64,000 nucleotides of DNA, taken from positions 1-64,000 of IMG/VR virus record IMGVR_UViG_3300037875_000559; one strand, given 5' to 3'. Under the pieces are notes generated by a model that saw only the letters and a program-made list of their open reading frames with translations, did no database searches and was not told where the DNA came from. The translations under genes were made by a program, and so were the position numbers. Source of the DNA: a virus. Positions 24,282 to 32,110 of the stretch are shown here, in pieces. How positions within the stretch are numbered: position 1 is the first letter of the stretch; the number at the start of each line of letters is the position of its first letter.

Positions 24282-25016
24282 ATGAGCCTAACACAAAAAA
24301 TTGCAACTTTAATGGGTCGCATTGAGCGTCTTGAGCGTTCTGCAAAGGTCAACTTTGATCGTGACATTAATACGCTTAAGCGTAAGAAATCTATTTCTCA
24401 ACTTTTTGAACTTGCGGAGGAGGTTCTTCTAATCGCCAGAAATAAAGGGTTTATGGGAACGAAAATCCAAGAAGATGGGGACTTACCTGTGGTTGTTCTT
24501 GGGAGAGGAATGTACATTTTCTTGCGACCTACAGAATATGTTTTTGAATCAAATGGTTCTTCTCGAAGTTATCAACATTGGGGAGATCTCATCAGTCGTC
24601 TGAGCCAAGAGCAAGGTGCTTTTGGTAACGAAGAGGCTATGATGGAAGCCACTGACATCATGTCTACAACCCAAGACGTTCTTTCTATTCTCCAAGGAGC
24701 AAGAAACGGTGACGGATTTATGGGAGAGCGTTGGATGCTTTCTTCAGATAATGGGAAGAAAGCTACTTTCACCACAGGTTCAGGATCAATGAGTCTTTCT
24801 GTAGTACTAACGGCTCGTGGCATTAAGTATTCTCTTACAGGCCCTTATGTGAAGCCTAATCAGCCTATGGCTACCTTAAATGGCTTCATTCGAGAAGAAG
24901 GTCGGGCGATGCAACTCAATATGCTTGCATATAAGCTAGATGATATAGTACAAAAAGCAGGTAAGCGTGTTCGCAAAACACGAATGAATGCGATGAAAGA
25001 GCTGAAACTCGTATAG
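24282..25016 (+). CDS. Hypothetical protein with N-terminal amphipathic helix
   Basis: 244 residues, AGGAG 7 bases before ATG. Opens with LTQKIATLMGRIERLERSAK, one of the shared N-terminal helices. The middle (LPVVVLGRGMYIFLRPTEYV) is alpha/beta, followed by a Met- and Ser-rich region and a basic end (KAGKRVRKTRMNAMKELKLV) that could bind nucleic acid. Its stop is one base from the stop of the convergent 25018 gene. Possible internal virion protein. Confidence 0.45.
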   Translation: MSLTQKIATLMGRIERLERSAKVNFDRDINTLKRKKSISQLFELAEEVLLIARNKGFMGTKIQEDGDLPVVVLGRGMYIFLRPTEYVFESNGSSRSYQHWGDLISRLSQEQGAFGNEEAMMEATDIMSTTQDVLSILQGARNGDGFMGERWMLSSDNGKKATFTTGSGSMSLSVVLTARGIKYSLTGPYVKPNQPMATLNGFIREEGRAMQLNMLAYKLDDIVQKAGKRVRKTRMNAMKELKLV

Positions 25017-25017
25017 T

Positions 25018-26121
25018 TCACCAGACTTGGAAAAGCAATCCCAAGCTCAGATTATTTCTTTCGCTAGAAAATAAATAAGAAACATTCGGAGCAAAGTTTA
25101 AGTACTTACCTCCAAGTTTAGGGTGGTAAGAAATAGAGAGTCCTGCTCCAAAGTAGGTGTTGGAAATATAACCTACTCCTCCCATTCTTAGTTTAGCGTC
25201 TAATAAGTTTAAGAAGCTCCCCCCCACTTGAACGCCCATGTCGTACTCTTGGTTTGGGAGTGTGCTTAATCCTGCGTAGTAGGCAGGCTCAAAGGTCTTA
25301 TATTTCTTTGAGTGTCCATAAGGCACAGTAGGTACATAGAAGAACTTAGGGTCTAGGTTTGGGTCGCCTTCTAGCATTTTGTCTTCTACTAGAGTGATGA
25401 ACTCCCCACTTTCAGAGAAATATCCTGCTTTTATATACACGCCTTGGTTTTGAACACCGCCACTACCTAAACTATCTTGGTTTTCACCATAAGTGACGAC
25501 ATCAATTTTAAAAGCTAGATTGAGGTCTAAGTTTCCAAAATCAGATAGCCACAAGTTCTCTGTTCTAAAAGCCCCTACAGGTTTCCCTCCATTTTTATAG
25601 TTTGTTTCCCAAGAATAAGAAATACTAGGGCACTTATCAGGGTCATAGTAGTGTACACAGGTTAAGAAATCATCTGCATCTATACCGTTCCATTCTGAGG
25701 TTGGTGCTTTTATTTCTTCTGTTGTTTTTTGACCTGTGATTTGGACTTTTATTTTCCCACCTTTCAGAGTTTTTTCGATCCTAGAGAAACGCTGTGAATA
25801 AGAGAGGATCTTGGAGTCTGTTTCATTGAGGTGTTTTTCAAGAGCTTCTGTCTTATTTCCTATTTGTGAGATAATGTCTTCCGTTCTGTTCTCCATGTCA
25901 GAGTATGAGATCATCTTTGACTTTGCAGAGTTTATGTTTTCTTGTAACTCAGAGATCTTGGTAGCATTTGCAGTCAACACACCTTCAAGTTGCAAAGAAA
26001 TAGTATCTTCTAGCTTTTGTTGTTTATAATTGTTCCAAATCTGTAGTCCTGTTGAGAGAAATAGAGCCAAAGCTAATAAATATTTCGGAAGTTCTGCATA
26101 AGCTAGTATATCTTTCCACAT
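25018..26121 (-). CDS. Membrane-anchored coiled coil with outer-membrane-like beta domain
   Basis: 367 residues from ATG 26121 (AAAGG 9 bases upstream); an ATG at 26166 is also in frame but has no ribosome site. Residues 13-30 (PKYLLALALFLSTGLQIW) are one membrane span; about 35-145 form a long coiled coil (KISELQENINSAKSKMI, TEALEKHLNETDSKIL); the C-terminal 220 residues are alternating-polarity strands ending in NNLSLGLLFQVW, with a terminal aromatic residue as in outer-membrane barrels. This layout would bridge inner and outer membranes, like a one-gene spanin, though the beta domain is larger than any spanin I know. Confidence 0.45.
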   Translation of the reverse strand: MWKDILAYAELPKYLLALALFLSTGLQIWNNYKQQKLEDTISLQLEGVLTANATKISELQENINSAKSKMISYSDMENRTEDIISQIGNKTEALEKHLNETDSKILSYSQRFSRIEKTLKGGKIKVQITGQKTTEEIKAPTSEWNGIDADDFLTCVHYYDPDKCPSISYSWETNYKNGGKPVGAFRTENLWLSDFGNLDLNLAFKIDVVTYGENQDSLGSGGVQNQGVYIKAGYFSESGEFITLVEDKMLEGDPNLDPKFFYVPTVPYGHSKKYKTFEPAYYAGLSTLPNQEYDMGVQVGGSFLNLLDAKLRMGGVGYISNTYFGAGLSISYHPKLGGKYLNFAPNVSYLFSSERNNLSLGLLFQVW

Positions 26122-26209
26122 AAGTCTGAACCTTTCGTAATAATGTAGAGACAAGATACTAGACATTATAAAAGAGAAATAAGCTAGTGTAGACCTCTAT
26201 TAATAAAAC

Positions 26210-26243
26210 TTTTAAGGGGGGCTGGACTTAAACCCCTCTAAAA
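26210..26243. promoter_or_regulatory. Hairpin in divergent spacer
   Basis: TTTTAAGGGG pairs with CCCCTCTAAAA with one bulge on each side of a 13-base loop. It lies between the divergent genes at 26121 and 26289 and could control either. No U tract follows. Confidence 0.35.
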
Positions 26244-26288
26244 AGTATATAGAACACTTACCCTCCCTAACATAAAGGAAAAAAGCGT

Positions 26289-27830
26289 ATGTTGTACTCT
26301 TGTGCAGTTGTTCTAGTAGGTGGAGAGAAGACCTATGCCAGTCAATTTAAACTAAAAGCCATGAAGCATGGCATCTATTTAAACATTGTGTCTCATATAC
26401 ATTGGGATCAGAAAGTGAAAACACTACCGACTAGTGGTGTAGACGCTGTTATTGTCCTTAAAGATATATGTAACCATAACCTCAGAGATTGGGCTTCAGC
26501 CGAAGCAAAAAAACATGGGATGAAGTTCTGTGAGATCAGTCAGAAGATCTCCATTGGGATTGCAAGATTAAGAATCGTCTTGGGTATGGATTTCACACCT
26601 ATCGGGTTGGACTTAGAAGACGAAGGTCTTATGGCTACAGGAGTTAAGTCCGAGGTGTCGACTCTTCATGATATAATAGAAGCCAACCCTGAGTTTCTAC
26701 TACCTAAAAACAGAGCATCGCTTTCTTCAAAAAAGAAGTATGTGTCTTATATTTGTAAGAATTTCATATCTTACTTGAGGGCTGTTGAAGAAACGAATCC
26801 CTTTGATCAATTTCCAAAAGAGGTGCTGACCCACACTCGCTTTAAAGAGCAATCATTACACTGCTTCCATGAACTAAGAAAAATATATGGCTCTGCTCTC
26901 CATCATAAAAAAAATGGGTTTTTAGAGGTCAACGAAATTGCCAAACAAGTCATAGTGTTGATGTGTTTGGATAAGAAGTGGAGTGCTTTCGACATAAAGA
27001 GGACCCTTAGCTTTGGTTTAGGGTATGTACTTACAAAAGAAGAAATGGATACTATAAAAATGACTCTTACTGCTGTTGACGAAGATAAGGATACCTTGTC
27101 ATTGATATTGCGTCATGCTGTCTTGTTAAATCCTGTACGAGCTTTCGGGTTTCATTCAGACCAAGAATCTCGTAGAGATTGTTTCAACACTTTCACACAA
27201 GACTACTCTGAGGGTGTAGACCAAGATGATTCTATCATGGGGAAATTTAAATTTCCTGTCTTGGATGAAGCTAAATACCAAGAGCTTGAAGATAGAATCC
27301 ACACCGTCAGTCGAGATCGAAAACAGAAATCAGACTTGAAGAGAGCCTTAATCGTTGCAAGAGAGGAGTGGTCAAGACACTACCTGTCTCTTAGAGAACA
27401 AGGAACGCTTGCTTTCAGTAATCGAGAGTTCGCTCGTTGTCATAAAGAAACATGGGGCAGTCGTGTATCAGACTCTTTAAGAAAAGAGCTTCACCAAGTG
27501 ACAGAAGAAGTCCAAGTGACAGAAGAAGTTCAAGTGACAGAAGAAGTCCAAGTGACAGAAGAAGTTCAAGTGGCTGAAGAAGTTCAAGTGGCTGAAGAAG
27601 TTCAAGTGGCTGAAGAAGTTCAAGTGGCTGAAGAAGTCCAAGAGAAAATAGAAGCTCTTGGTCAGTGTCTTTCGAGAATAATAATTGGAGATCTAGAGAT
27701 GGTACTCGAAGGCTCTCTCTATATCGAAGAAGTTTCTATGGGTACACAAATTAAGATTTTAGAGGGACAGAGAAAAATCACGATTGATTCTTTTGATGGT
27801 TCTTCTCTTAAAGGGGTGTCTATTCGGTAG
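26289..27830 (+). CDS. DUF2325-like protein with C-terminal hexapeptide repeats
   Basis: 513 residues. The first 95 match the DUF2325 layout: a strand and loop VVLVGGEKTYASQF, a central AVIVLKDICNHNLRDWA, and AKKHGMKFCEIS, a Rossmann-like fold. Residues 110-400 are helical with no motif I know (an ESRRDCFNTF segment and a SFGLGYVLTKEEMD segment). Residues 404-451 are eight copies of V(T/A)EEVQ. The last 60 residues return to alpha/beta. It has no AGAAATA heptamer over 1.5 kb, unlike most genes here, perhaps a recent arrival. AAGGAAAA precedes the ATG. Confidence 0.5.
   Translation: MLYSCAVVLVGGEKTYASQFKLKAMKHGIYLNIVSHIHWDQKVKTLPTSGVDAVIVLKDICNHNLRDWASAEAKKHGMKFCEISQKISIGIARLRIVLGMDFTPIGLDLEDEGLMATGVKSEVSTLHDIIEANPEFLLPKNRASLSSKKKYVSYICKNFISYLRAVEETNPFDQFPKEVLTHTRFKEQSLHCFHELRKIYGSALHHKKNGFLEVNEIAKQVIVLMCLDKKWSAFDIKRTLSFGLGYVLTKEEMDTIKMTLTAVDEDKDTLSLILRHAVLLNPVRAFGFHSDQESRRDCFNTFTQDYSEGVDQDDSIMGKFKFPVLDEAKYQELEDRIHTVSRDRKQKSDLKRALIVAREEWSRHYLSLREQGTLAFSNREFARCHKETWGSRVSDSLRKELHQVTEEVQVTEEVQVTEEVQVTEEVQVAEEVQVAEEVQVAEEVQVAEEVQEKIEALGQCLSRIIIGDLEMVLEGSLYIEEVSMGTQIKILEGQRKITIDSFDGSSLKGVSIR
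27498..27641 (+). repeat. Eight 18-bp tandem repeats (V-T/A-E-E-V-Q)
   Basis: Eight in-frame 18-bp units, the first four encoding VTEEVQ and the last four VAEEVQ, so two expansion rounds. Units alternate GTC/GTT at the second Val codon. Copy number may vary without breaking the frame. Confidence 0.9.
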
Positions 27831-27843
27831 TTTCTACCATTGG

Positions 27844-27889
27844 GGTTCAGCTTCTAAAAATCCCACTGAACCTCTATTTATACTTTTTT
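27844..27889 (+). terminator. Probable rho-independent terminator
   Basis: GGTTCAG (27844-27850) pairs with CTGAACC (27866-27872) across a 15-base loop, and a T6 run follows at 27884-27889. It lies just after the 26289 gene. The stretch between stem and T run (CTATTTATA) also resembles the candidate promoter core and could instead start the kinase transcript. Confidence 0.5.
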
Positions 27890-27974
27890 ATGACTTCACG
27901 TTTTTAATTTATATTTAAATGCTCTTCTAAGTTGGTAGTGTTTACTACTATCTAAAGAGAATGAGGAGCTGAAA

Positions 27975-28553
27975 ATGAAGATAAGCGTAGAGGGTTTAAT
28001 TGGGGTTGGGAAGTCTACATTCGTAAAGCATTTTTGCGAGATGACTTCTTACTCCCCTTTGTATGAGTCTGTTTCAGACAATCCTTTTTTGAATCTGTTT
28101 TATGAAGACCAAAGCAGATGGGCATTTACCCTCCAAATGTATTTCTTGTATGATCGTTGCAAGAACCACATGGTAGAGGGCAATACTCTCCTTGACCGCT
28201 CTATCTATGGAGATATTTGTTTTGCGAACATTCTCCGAGACCAAAAAACAATGGACATACAAGAATTTGAATCTTATATGAGTCATTTCAGTTTGGTTGA
28301 ATCTTTCATTCCAAAGCTGGACGTGTGTATTCACCTTCATATTTCAGAAGAAGAAGCTATGGGTCGCATAGCCAAGAGAAATAGAAGTTTTGAGTCCAAC
28401 ATACCTTTGGATTACTTACAAAGACTACAGGAACAGCTTCAGAGTTTGCCTGAGTATCTCCCAAAACAAACAAAATACATAAGAATAAATTGGGGGGATA
28501 TGTCAGAGAGCGAGATCCGAGAGGAAATAAAGGGCGTTATTTCTACCCTTTAG
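27975..28553 (+). CDS. Deoxynucleoside kinase
   Basis: 192 residues of the dCK/dGK/dNK family, which phosphorylates deoxynucleosides to monophosphates. Seen: P-loop EGLIGVGKST at 6-15, ESVSDNPFLNLFYED at 31-45, the helix RWAFTLQMYFLYDR at 48-61, and LDRSIYGD with catalytic-site DRS at 74-76. The LID-like EEEAMGRIAKRNR at about 123-136 supplies the arginines. With thymidine kinase at 2439 it shows that the phage recycles nucleosides. AGGAG precedes the ATG; the end overlaps the convergent gene by 11 bases. Confidence 0.88.
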   Translation: MKISVEGLIGVGKSTFVKHFCEMTSYSPLYESVSDNPFLNLFYEDQSRWAFTLQMYFLYDRCKNHMVEGNTLLDRSIYGDICFANILRDQKTMDIQEFESYMSHFSLVESFIPKLDVCIHLHISEEEAMGRIAKRNRSFESNIPLDYLQRLQEQLQSLPEYLPKQTKYIRINWGDMSESEIREEIKGVISTL

Positions 28554-29406
28554 TGTTTGCAGGAGTTTGCCACTTCTTTGGATATGGTTTCATTTTCTTA
28601 GGGTCTTTTTGACCTTGGTTCATGAGGTAGTATCTCTTATTTCTTTCGCAATGATCGCTGTTTGGCTCTTTGTATTTGCAGTATATGCTCCAAGCTAATG
28701 CCCAAGCCTTTGAAGTCTCGTAATCTTCTTCTTCTTCAAAGTAGTGTGCTTTTTCAGTGACATACTTAGGGACATCTCTTTCTTTTTTTTCAGCGACGAA
28801 CATCTTTTCTGCATTTCTTGTAGGTAGGGAATGAGTTGAATATCCTCCCCAGGCTTTCTCATAGGAATTGAATGCTAGTTTAAGACTGTCCACATTTCCT
28901 GCAAGGATGGTGTGGTTATTATCTTTTATCCACTGTCCAATAGCCCTCAAATACTCCATATCCCTTTTCTGGTCTCGTATTTCTTGTACCTCTTCTTGCC
29001 ATTTGAAGAAGAGGACTGTGGCTTTATTTATCTTTCTCACTTGTGACCCGTAGATAGTACCGTAGGGTTCTGCGAGAAAACCTGAATCATTCAAAAATGC
29101 TTTTTGACTTCCCGGTAAGTAAATGCGAGCTAAGAAACCTTGACCTGTTTGTTTTGTCCATAGGTTGTGTTTCTGCCCAACTTTCGTTAAGAGTGATGAG
29201 AGCTTCTCTATATTCTCGATGCTTTCCTCTTTCTCCCACTCTTTATTTCTTTTACTCTCATTCAGCTTCCACTTCTTATATTCAGGGGACTTTCGGAACT
29301 TGTACTCTAAAAACTCTTTACTGTCTGAATCCGTTAGATCAAAGGTATGCCCTGATCTCTTCAGATAAGCGTTTCTGACTATTTTTCTTATTTCTCTCTT
29401 ATACAT
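28543..29406 (-). CDS. Conserved-looking phage protein, unknown role
   Basis: 287 residues, highly charged. The C-terminal part has TSKAWALAWSIYCKYKEPNS then HC, a pattern (AWAxxWSxYCKYKxPxSxHC) that I associate with an uncharacterised protein found in many large phages, often in one copy per genome. The middle holds FLARIYLPGSQKAFLND. Its role is unknown; a virion or prohead-assembly function has not been ruled in or out by the sequence. The start is ATG 29406; no clear ribosome site. Confidence 0.55.
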   Translation of the reverse strand: MYKREIRKIVRNAYLKRSGHTFDLTDSDSKEFLEYKFRKSPEYKKWKLNESKRNKEWEKEESIENIEKLSSLLTKVGQKHNLWTKQTGQGFLARIYLPGSQKAFLNDSGFLAEPYGTIYGSQVRKINKATVLFFKWQEEVQEIRDQKRDMEYLRAIGQWIKDNNHTILAGNVDSLKLAFNSYEKAWGGYSTHSLPTRNAEKMFVAEKKERDVPKYVTEKAHYFEEEEDYETSKAWALAWSIYCKYKEPNSDHCERNKRYYLMNQGQKDPKKMKPYPKKWQTPANTKG

Positions 29407-29427
29407 TGTGTGTTCCTTTTAATAGTA

Positions 29428-29435
29428 TATTTATA
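29428..29435 (+). promoter_or_regulatory. Candidate promoter element TATTTATA
   Basis: TATTTATA, 49 bases before the tail tube ATG at 29485. It is the palindromic relative of the AGTTTATTTAT element and of the T4 late -10 sequence. It would serve the tail-morphogenesis operon. Confidence 0.35.
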
Positions 29436-29484
29436 GTCTTTCTATGTTTGTGACTATTAAGATTCTATGAAAAGGAGAGAAGAT

Positions 29485-30315
29485 ATGGCTAATACTGACT
29501 CAACCCCCGCAAATGGAGCACAAGGCTCTAGCCACATTTACGATTACAACTCAAGTCCAAACACTAGGGCGGCTATTTCTCAGAAGGTGAGGATTCTTAC
29601 TCCTGTGTATAAGCCAGGTCAAGAACAGAACAACTTACTTTATCAGTTAGGTGTGTGTTCTTCTTTCTCTGCTGATTTCAATAGGAGTGTAGAGGACATT
29701 CGTGGTATTGGCTTTGGCGATCAGATTGCAGAGCGAGTTCCAGGTGTTTCTGATCCTGTGGATGTTTCTATAGAAAGAACTCTTATGTATCTTTCTAACG
29801 GACACCAAGCGTTTGGTTTTGCTGGTGGTGTAGATGGCCCTGTTAGAACTCTTCAACATCACAGATGGCCTTTTGACATTGAGCAACAGTTGGTTTTCTC
29901 ATCTATTGCAGATACTGAAACACCTACCGCAGTTTTTGAGAATCAGCAGGGCTTAAGAGATATTGACTTTAGTGGTCAAAGTGTGACAGGTGCTTCTGAT
30001 TACTATACCGAGCAAAAACACAAGGCTATAATCACTTATTTCGAGGCTTGTTGGATGACTTCCATAAGTGGAGCGAATCCAACTGCTGACTCTTCACTTA
30101 TGGCTCAGAGTATTTCAGCAGCAGCTCAAGATGTACACGATCTGTTCTCAACTTATGGTGAGTTCTTACCAAGCGGTAATGACCCTACTATCGGTCAGAA
30201 CGCCACTATTCGCCACAACAATGTAAGTGTTGCTTCAGGTAACGACGCTCTTTCGAGATCAGGAGCTGAAGATGTTGAAGGATCTAGTGGTGGTGTTGCA
30301 GATGGTGGTCTTTAA
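29485..30315 (+). CDS. Putative tail tube protein
   Basis: 276 residues from ATG 29485, 6 bases after AAGGAGAG; the upstream in-frame ATG 29467 precedes that site. The core has SADFNRSVEDIRGIGFGDQI and PVDVSIERTLMYLS, like the beta sandwich of myovirus tubes (a defined register of strands joined by a loop with RxxGxG). It is separated from the tape measure by two genes in the place of tail assembly chaperones, the standard order tube, chaperones, tape measure. The tube polymerises inside the sheath and carries DNA. Call based on pattern and strong context. Confidence 0.6.
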   Translation: MANTDSTPANGAQGSSHIYDYNSSPNTRAAISQKVRILTPVYKPGQEQNNLLYQLGVCSSFSADFNRSVEDIRGIGFGDQIAERVPGVSDPVDVSIERTLMYLSNGHQAFGFAGGVDGPVRTLQHHRWPFDIEQQLVFSSIADTETPTAVFENQQGLRDIDFSGQSVTGASDYYTEQKHKAIITYFEACWMTSISGANPTADSSLMAQSISAAAQDVHDLFSTYGEFLPSGNDPTIGQNATIRHNNVSVASGNDALSRSGAEDVEGSSGGVADGGL

Positions 30316-30391
30316 TACCTAAAGAAATAGAAGTCTTTGGGTATTATAGGGTAGCCGTACCCTCTAAACAAACGGACAGGATTAAAAAATA

Positions 30392-30982
30392 ATGATTACA
30401 TTAAAAGATTTAGAGAGTGCTTTTGCACCTCTTTCAGAAATAGGTCACAAAGAAAAAGTCTTTGATCTTTTTGGTATGAAGATCACTCTCTCCACTCTTA
30501 CTCCTTCACAAGAGTCTGCTGTACAACGTGCTGTCTCAGATAGTCAAGAAGACACAGATGCTCTTGCTTTAGAGTTTGTAGATAAGTTTCGCTCCGAAAC
30601 ATTAAGTCGTTGTATTGCTCAGATAAACGACTTTGATCTAAGATCTTCTCATGTTCTTACAGGAGAAGTCTTAGATAATGGTGTTGGAGTTAGAATAACA
30701 AAAGAGGAGGCAGTATTTGGTATTATTTCTTCTTGGAGTAGAGCAGTTATTTCTCAAGTTTTTAACTCGTATGCTCTTCTCGTAGAAGAAGTTGAAAAAG
30801 AGCTAGACGCTAAGTTTGATCTAAAGAAACTTGATGTTGAAGACGAAAAAGAAAACCTTCAAAACAGACTTAAGATAATTGAGAGTGCCGAAGCTGTTGA
30901 AGAAGTTTCAGACACTCCAAAAGAAAACATAGAGGTGGCAAAGTCTGAATACTCAGATGCCTTAAAGGGTATGGGGCAATGA
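30392..30982 (+). CDS. Tail assembly chaperone (first)
   Basis: 196 residues. The start (KVFDLFGMKITLSTLTPSQE) has the small beta domain and Thr-Pro-Glu turn common to tail chaperones such as the lambda gpG-like and T4-like analogues, followed by helices. Such proteins coat the tape measure before tube assembly and are not in the mature virion. In many phages the second product is a frameshift extension, but here the next gene is in the same frame after TGA and TAG, so it is made by separate initiation. Confidence 0.55.
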   Translation: MITLKDLESAFAPLSEIGHKEKVFDLFGMKITLSTLTPSQESAVQRAVSDSQEDTDALALEFVDKFRSETLSRCIAQINDFDLRSSHVLTGEVLDNGVGVRITKEEAVFGIISSWSRAVISQVFNSYALLVEEVEKELDAKFDLKKLDVEDEKENLQNRLKIIESAEAVEEVSDTPKENIEVAKSEYSDALKGMGQ

Positions 30983-30985
30983 TAG

Positions 30986-32110
30986 ATGTCCGACCCATAT
31001 CAAGAAATAAGACACCTCATATATGATGGGTTCTTACAGAACCATATAATTATTTCTGAGGGTGATTTCTTTTTGAAACTTAGAAATCCTTCTAATGAAG
31101 ATTTAGATTGGGTTTCAGAGTATTCTCCCACTTTAATGTGGAAGAAAGAAATAGCCTTGGTTGGCAGGAGTATACATTCTGTCAATGGTAGGAAGATTGA
31201 CAGAGAAAACATATTTGATCTGATACGTTTTTTCTCCACTTTTAATACTCAAACGATTAGTCGTATTTCTTCCATAACCTATCGTCTTATGGAATCCGCA
31301 AAAAACGCTCACCGCTACCTGGAAGCGTACTGCTATGAAGACGAGTCTAGGTCTTTGTGGAATATGTGGATGGCTAATCAAAAGTTTGGCTATTCTCCTA
31401 TAATAAATCAGACTAAGCTCAATGAACTACAAACCTCTTGGGTGAATTGGAACTTAGCTGAAGATGACCGTAAGTCTTCTCGGAGAGATTGGGATCAGTC
31501 TCTCTTGATCACATCTAGTATGAACCACAAGGGTGCTAAAGAAATAAGCTCTAAATGGGAAGCTACTGATAAACGAGAAGAAGAATATCGTCAAAATATA
31601 AAGAAATCCGCTAAAGAAGGACATCTAAATAAAGAGTCCGTATCTAAGTTAAGAAATAATCTCGATACTTTTGATGACCTCAAAGAAGAAATGCGAAAAT
31701 GGGTGGCAGGGGAAGAAGACGACCATGATCGTATTGTTAGAGAATATAAAGAGTCGATGTACCGCAAAATCGAGGATAGTAAACTAAGAGCTGAAAACAT
31801 AAGAAGAGACAATGAAGAGCGGAGAAAAGATTTATCAATATTTAATGATCCTTCCTATAGAAGCAGTCCAGTAGTTGCACTATCAGATGAAGAAGTTAAG
31901 AAAATGGTATCTTCCACAAAGAAATATAAAATCTCAGATGACCACGAAGAAAAGTTTGAACACGTTAAAGATCGTTATATTACGGCACATCAAACAAGTG
32001 GTCATTTGAAGATAGACGAAGATGGAAATATTGTAGACACTAAAAAATCTGAAAAGCAATCTTTGATGAGTCAGCTAAAGAAACGGCCTACCGTATTAGG
32101 AGATAGATGA
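30986..32110 (+). CDS. Tail assembly chaperone-position protein (second)
   Basis: 374 residues, beginning 3 bases after the previous stop. Its opening (SEGDFFLKLRNPSNEDLDWV) is again chaperone-like, then a helical middle with Trp-rich ESRSLWNMWMANQKFGYSP, and a long charged helical tail (KWVAGEEDDHDRIVREYKES). The stop overlaps the tape-measure ATG (ATGATGG), consistent with coupled synthesis of chaperone and tape measure. Much longer than lambda gpT, so it may have added functions. Confidence 0.5.
   Translation: MSDPYQEIRHLIYDGFLQNHIIISEGDFFLKLRNPSNEDLDWVSEYSPTLMWKKEIALVGRSIHSVNGRKIDRENIFDLIRFFSTFNTQTISRISSITYRLMESAKNAHRYLEAYCYEDESRSLWNMWMANQKFGYSPIINQTKLNELQTSWVNWNLAEDDRKSSRRDWDQSLLITSSMNHKGAKEISSKWEATDKREEEYRQNIKKSAKEGHLNKESVSKLRNNLDTFDDLKEEMRKWVAGEEDDHDRIVREYKESMYRKIEDSKLRAENIRRDNEERRKDLSIFNDPSYRSSPVVALSDEEVKKMVSSTKKYKISDDHEEKFEHVKDRYITAHQTSGHLKIDEDGNIVDTKKSEKQSLMSQLKKRPTVLGDR

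Noticed and set aside
27498-27641. 18-bp repeats as a replication origin iteron array
   Set aside because: The units are in frame, encode a regular hexapeptide and lie within a gene; nothing else suggests an origin.
29097-29378. Rightward frames opposite the 28543 gene
   Set aside because: The leftward frame has a recognisable conserved pattern; the rightward ones are Ser/Phe/Leu-rich shadows without ribosome sites.
30980-30988. Programmed frameshift between the two tail chaperone genes
   Set aside because: The two genes are in the same frame separated by TGA and TAG with a separate ATG. There is no slippery site, so ordinary reinitiation is simpler.
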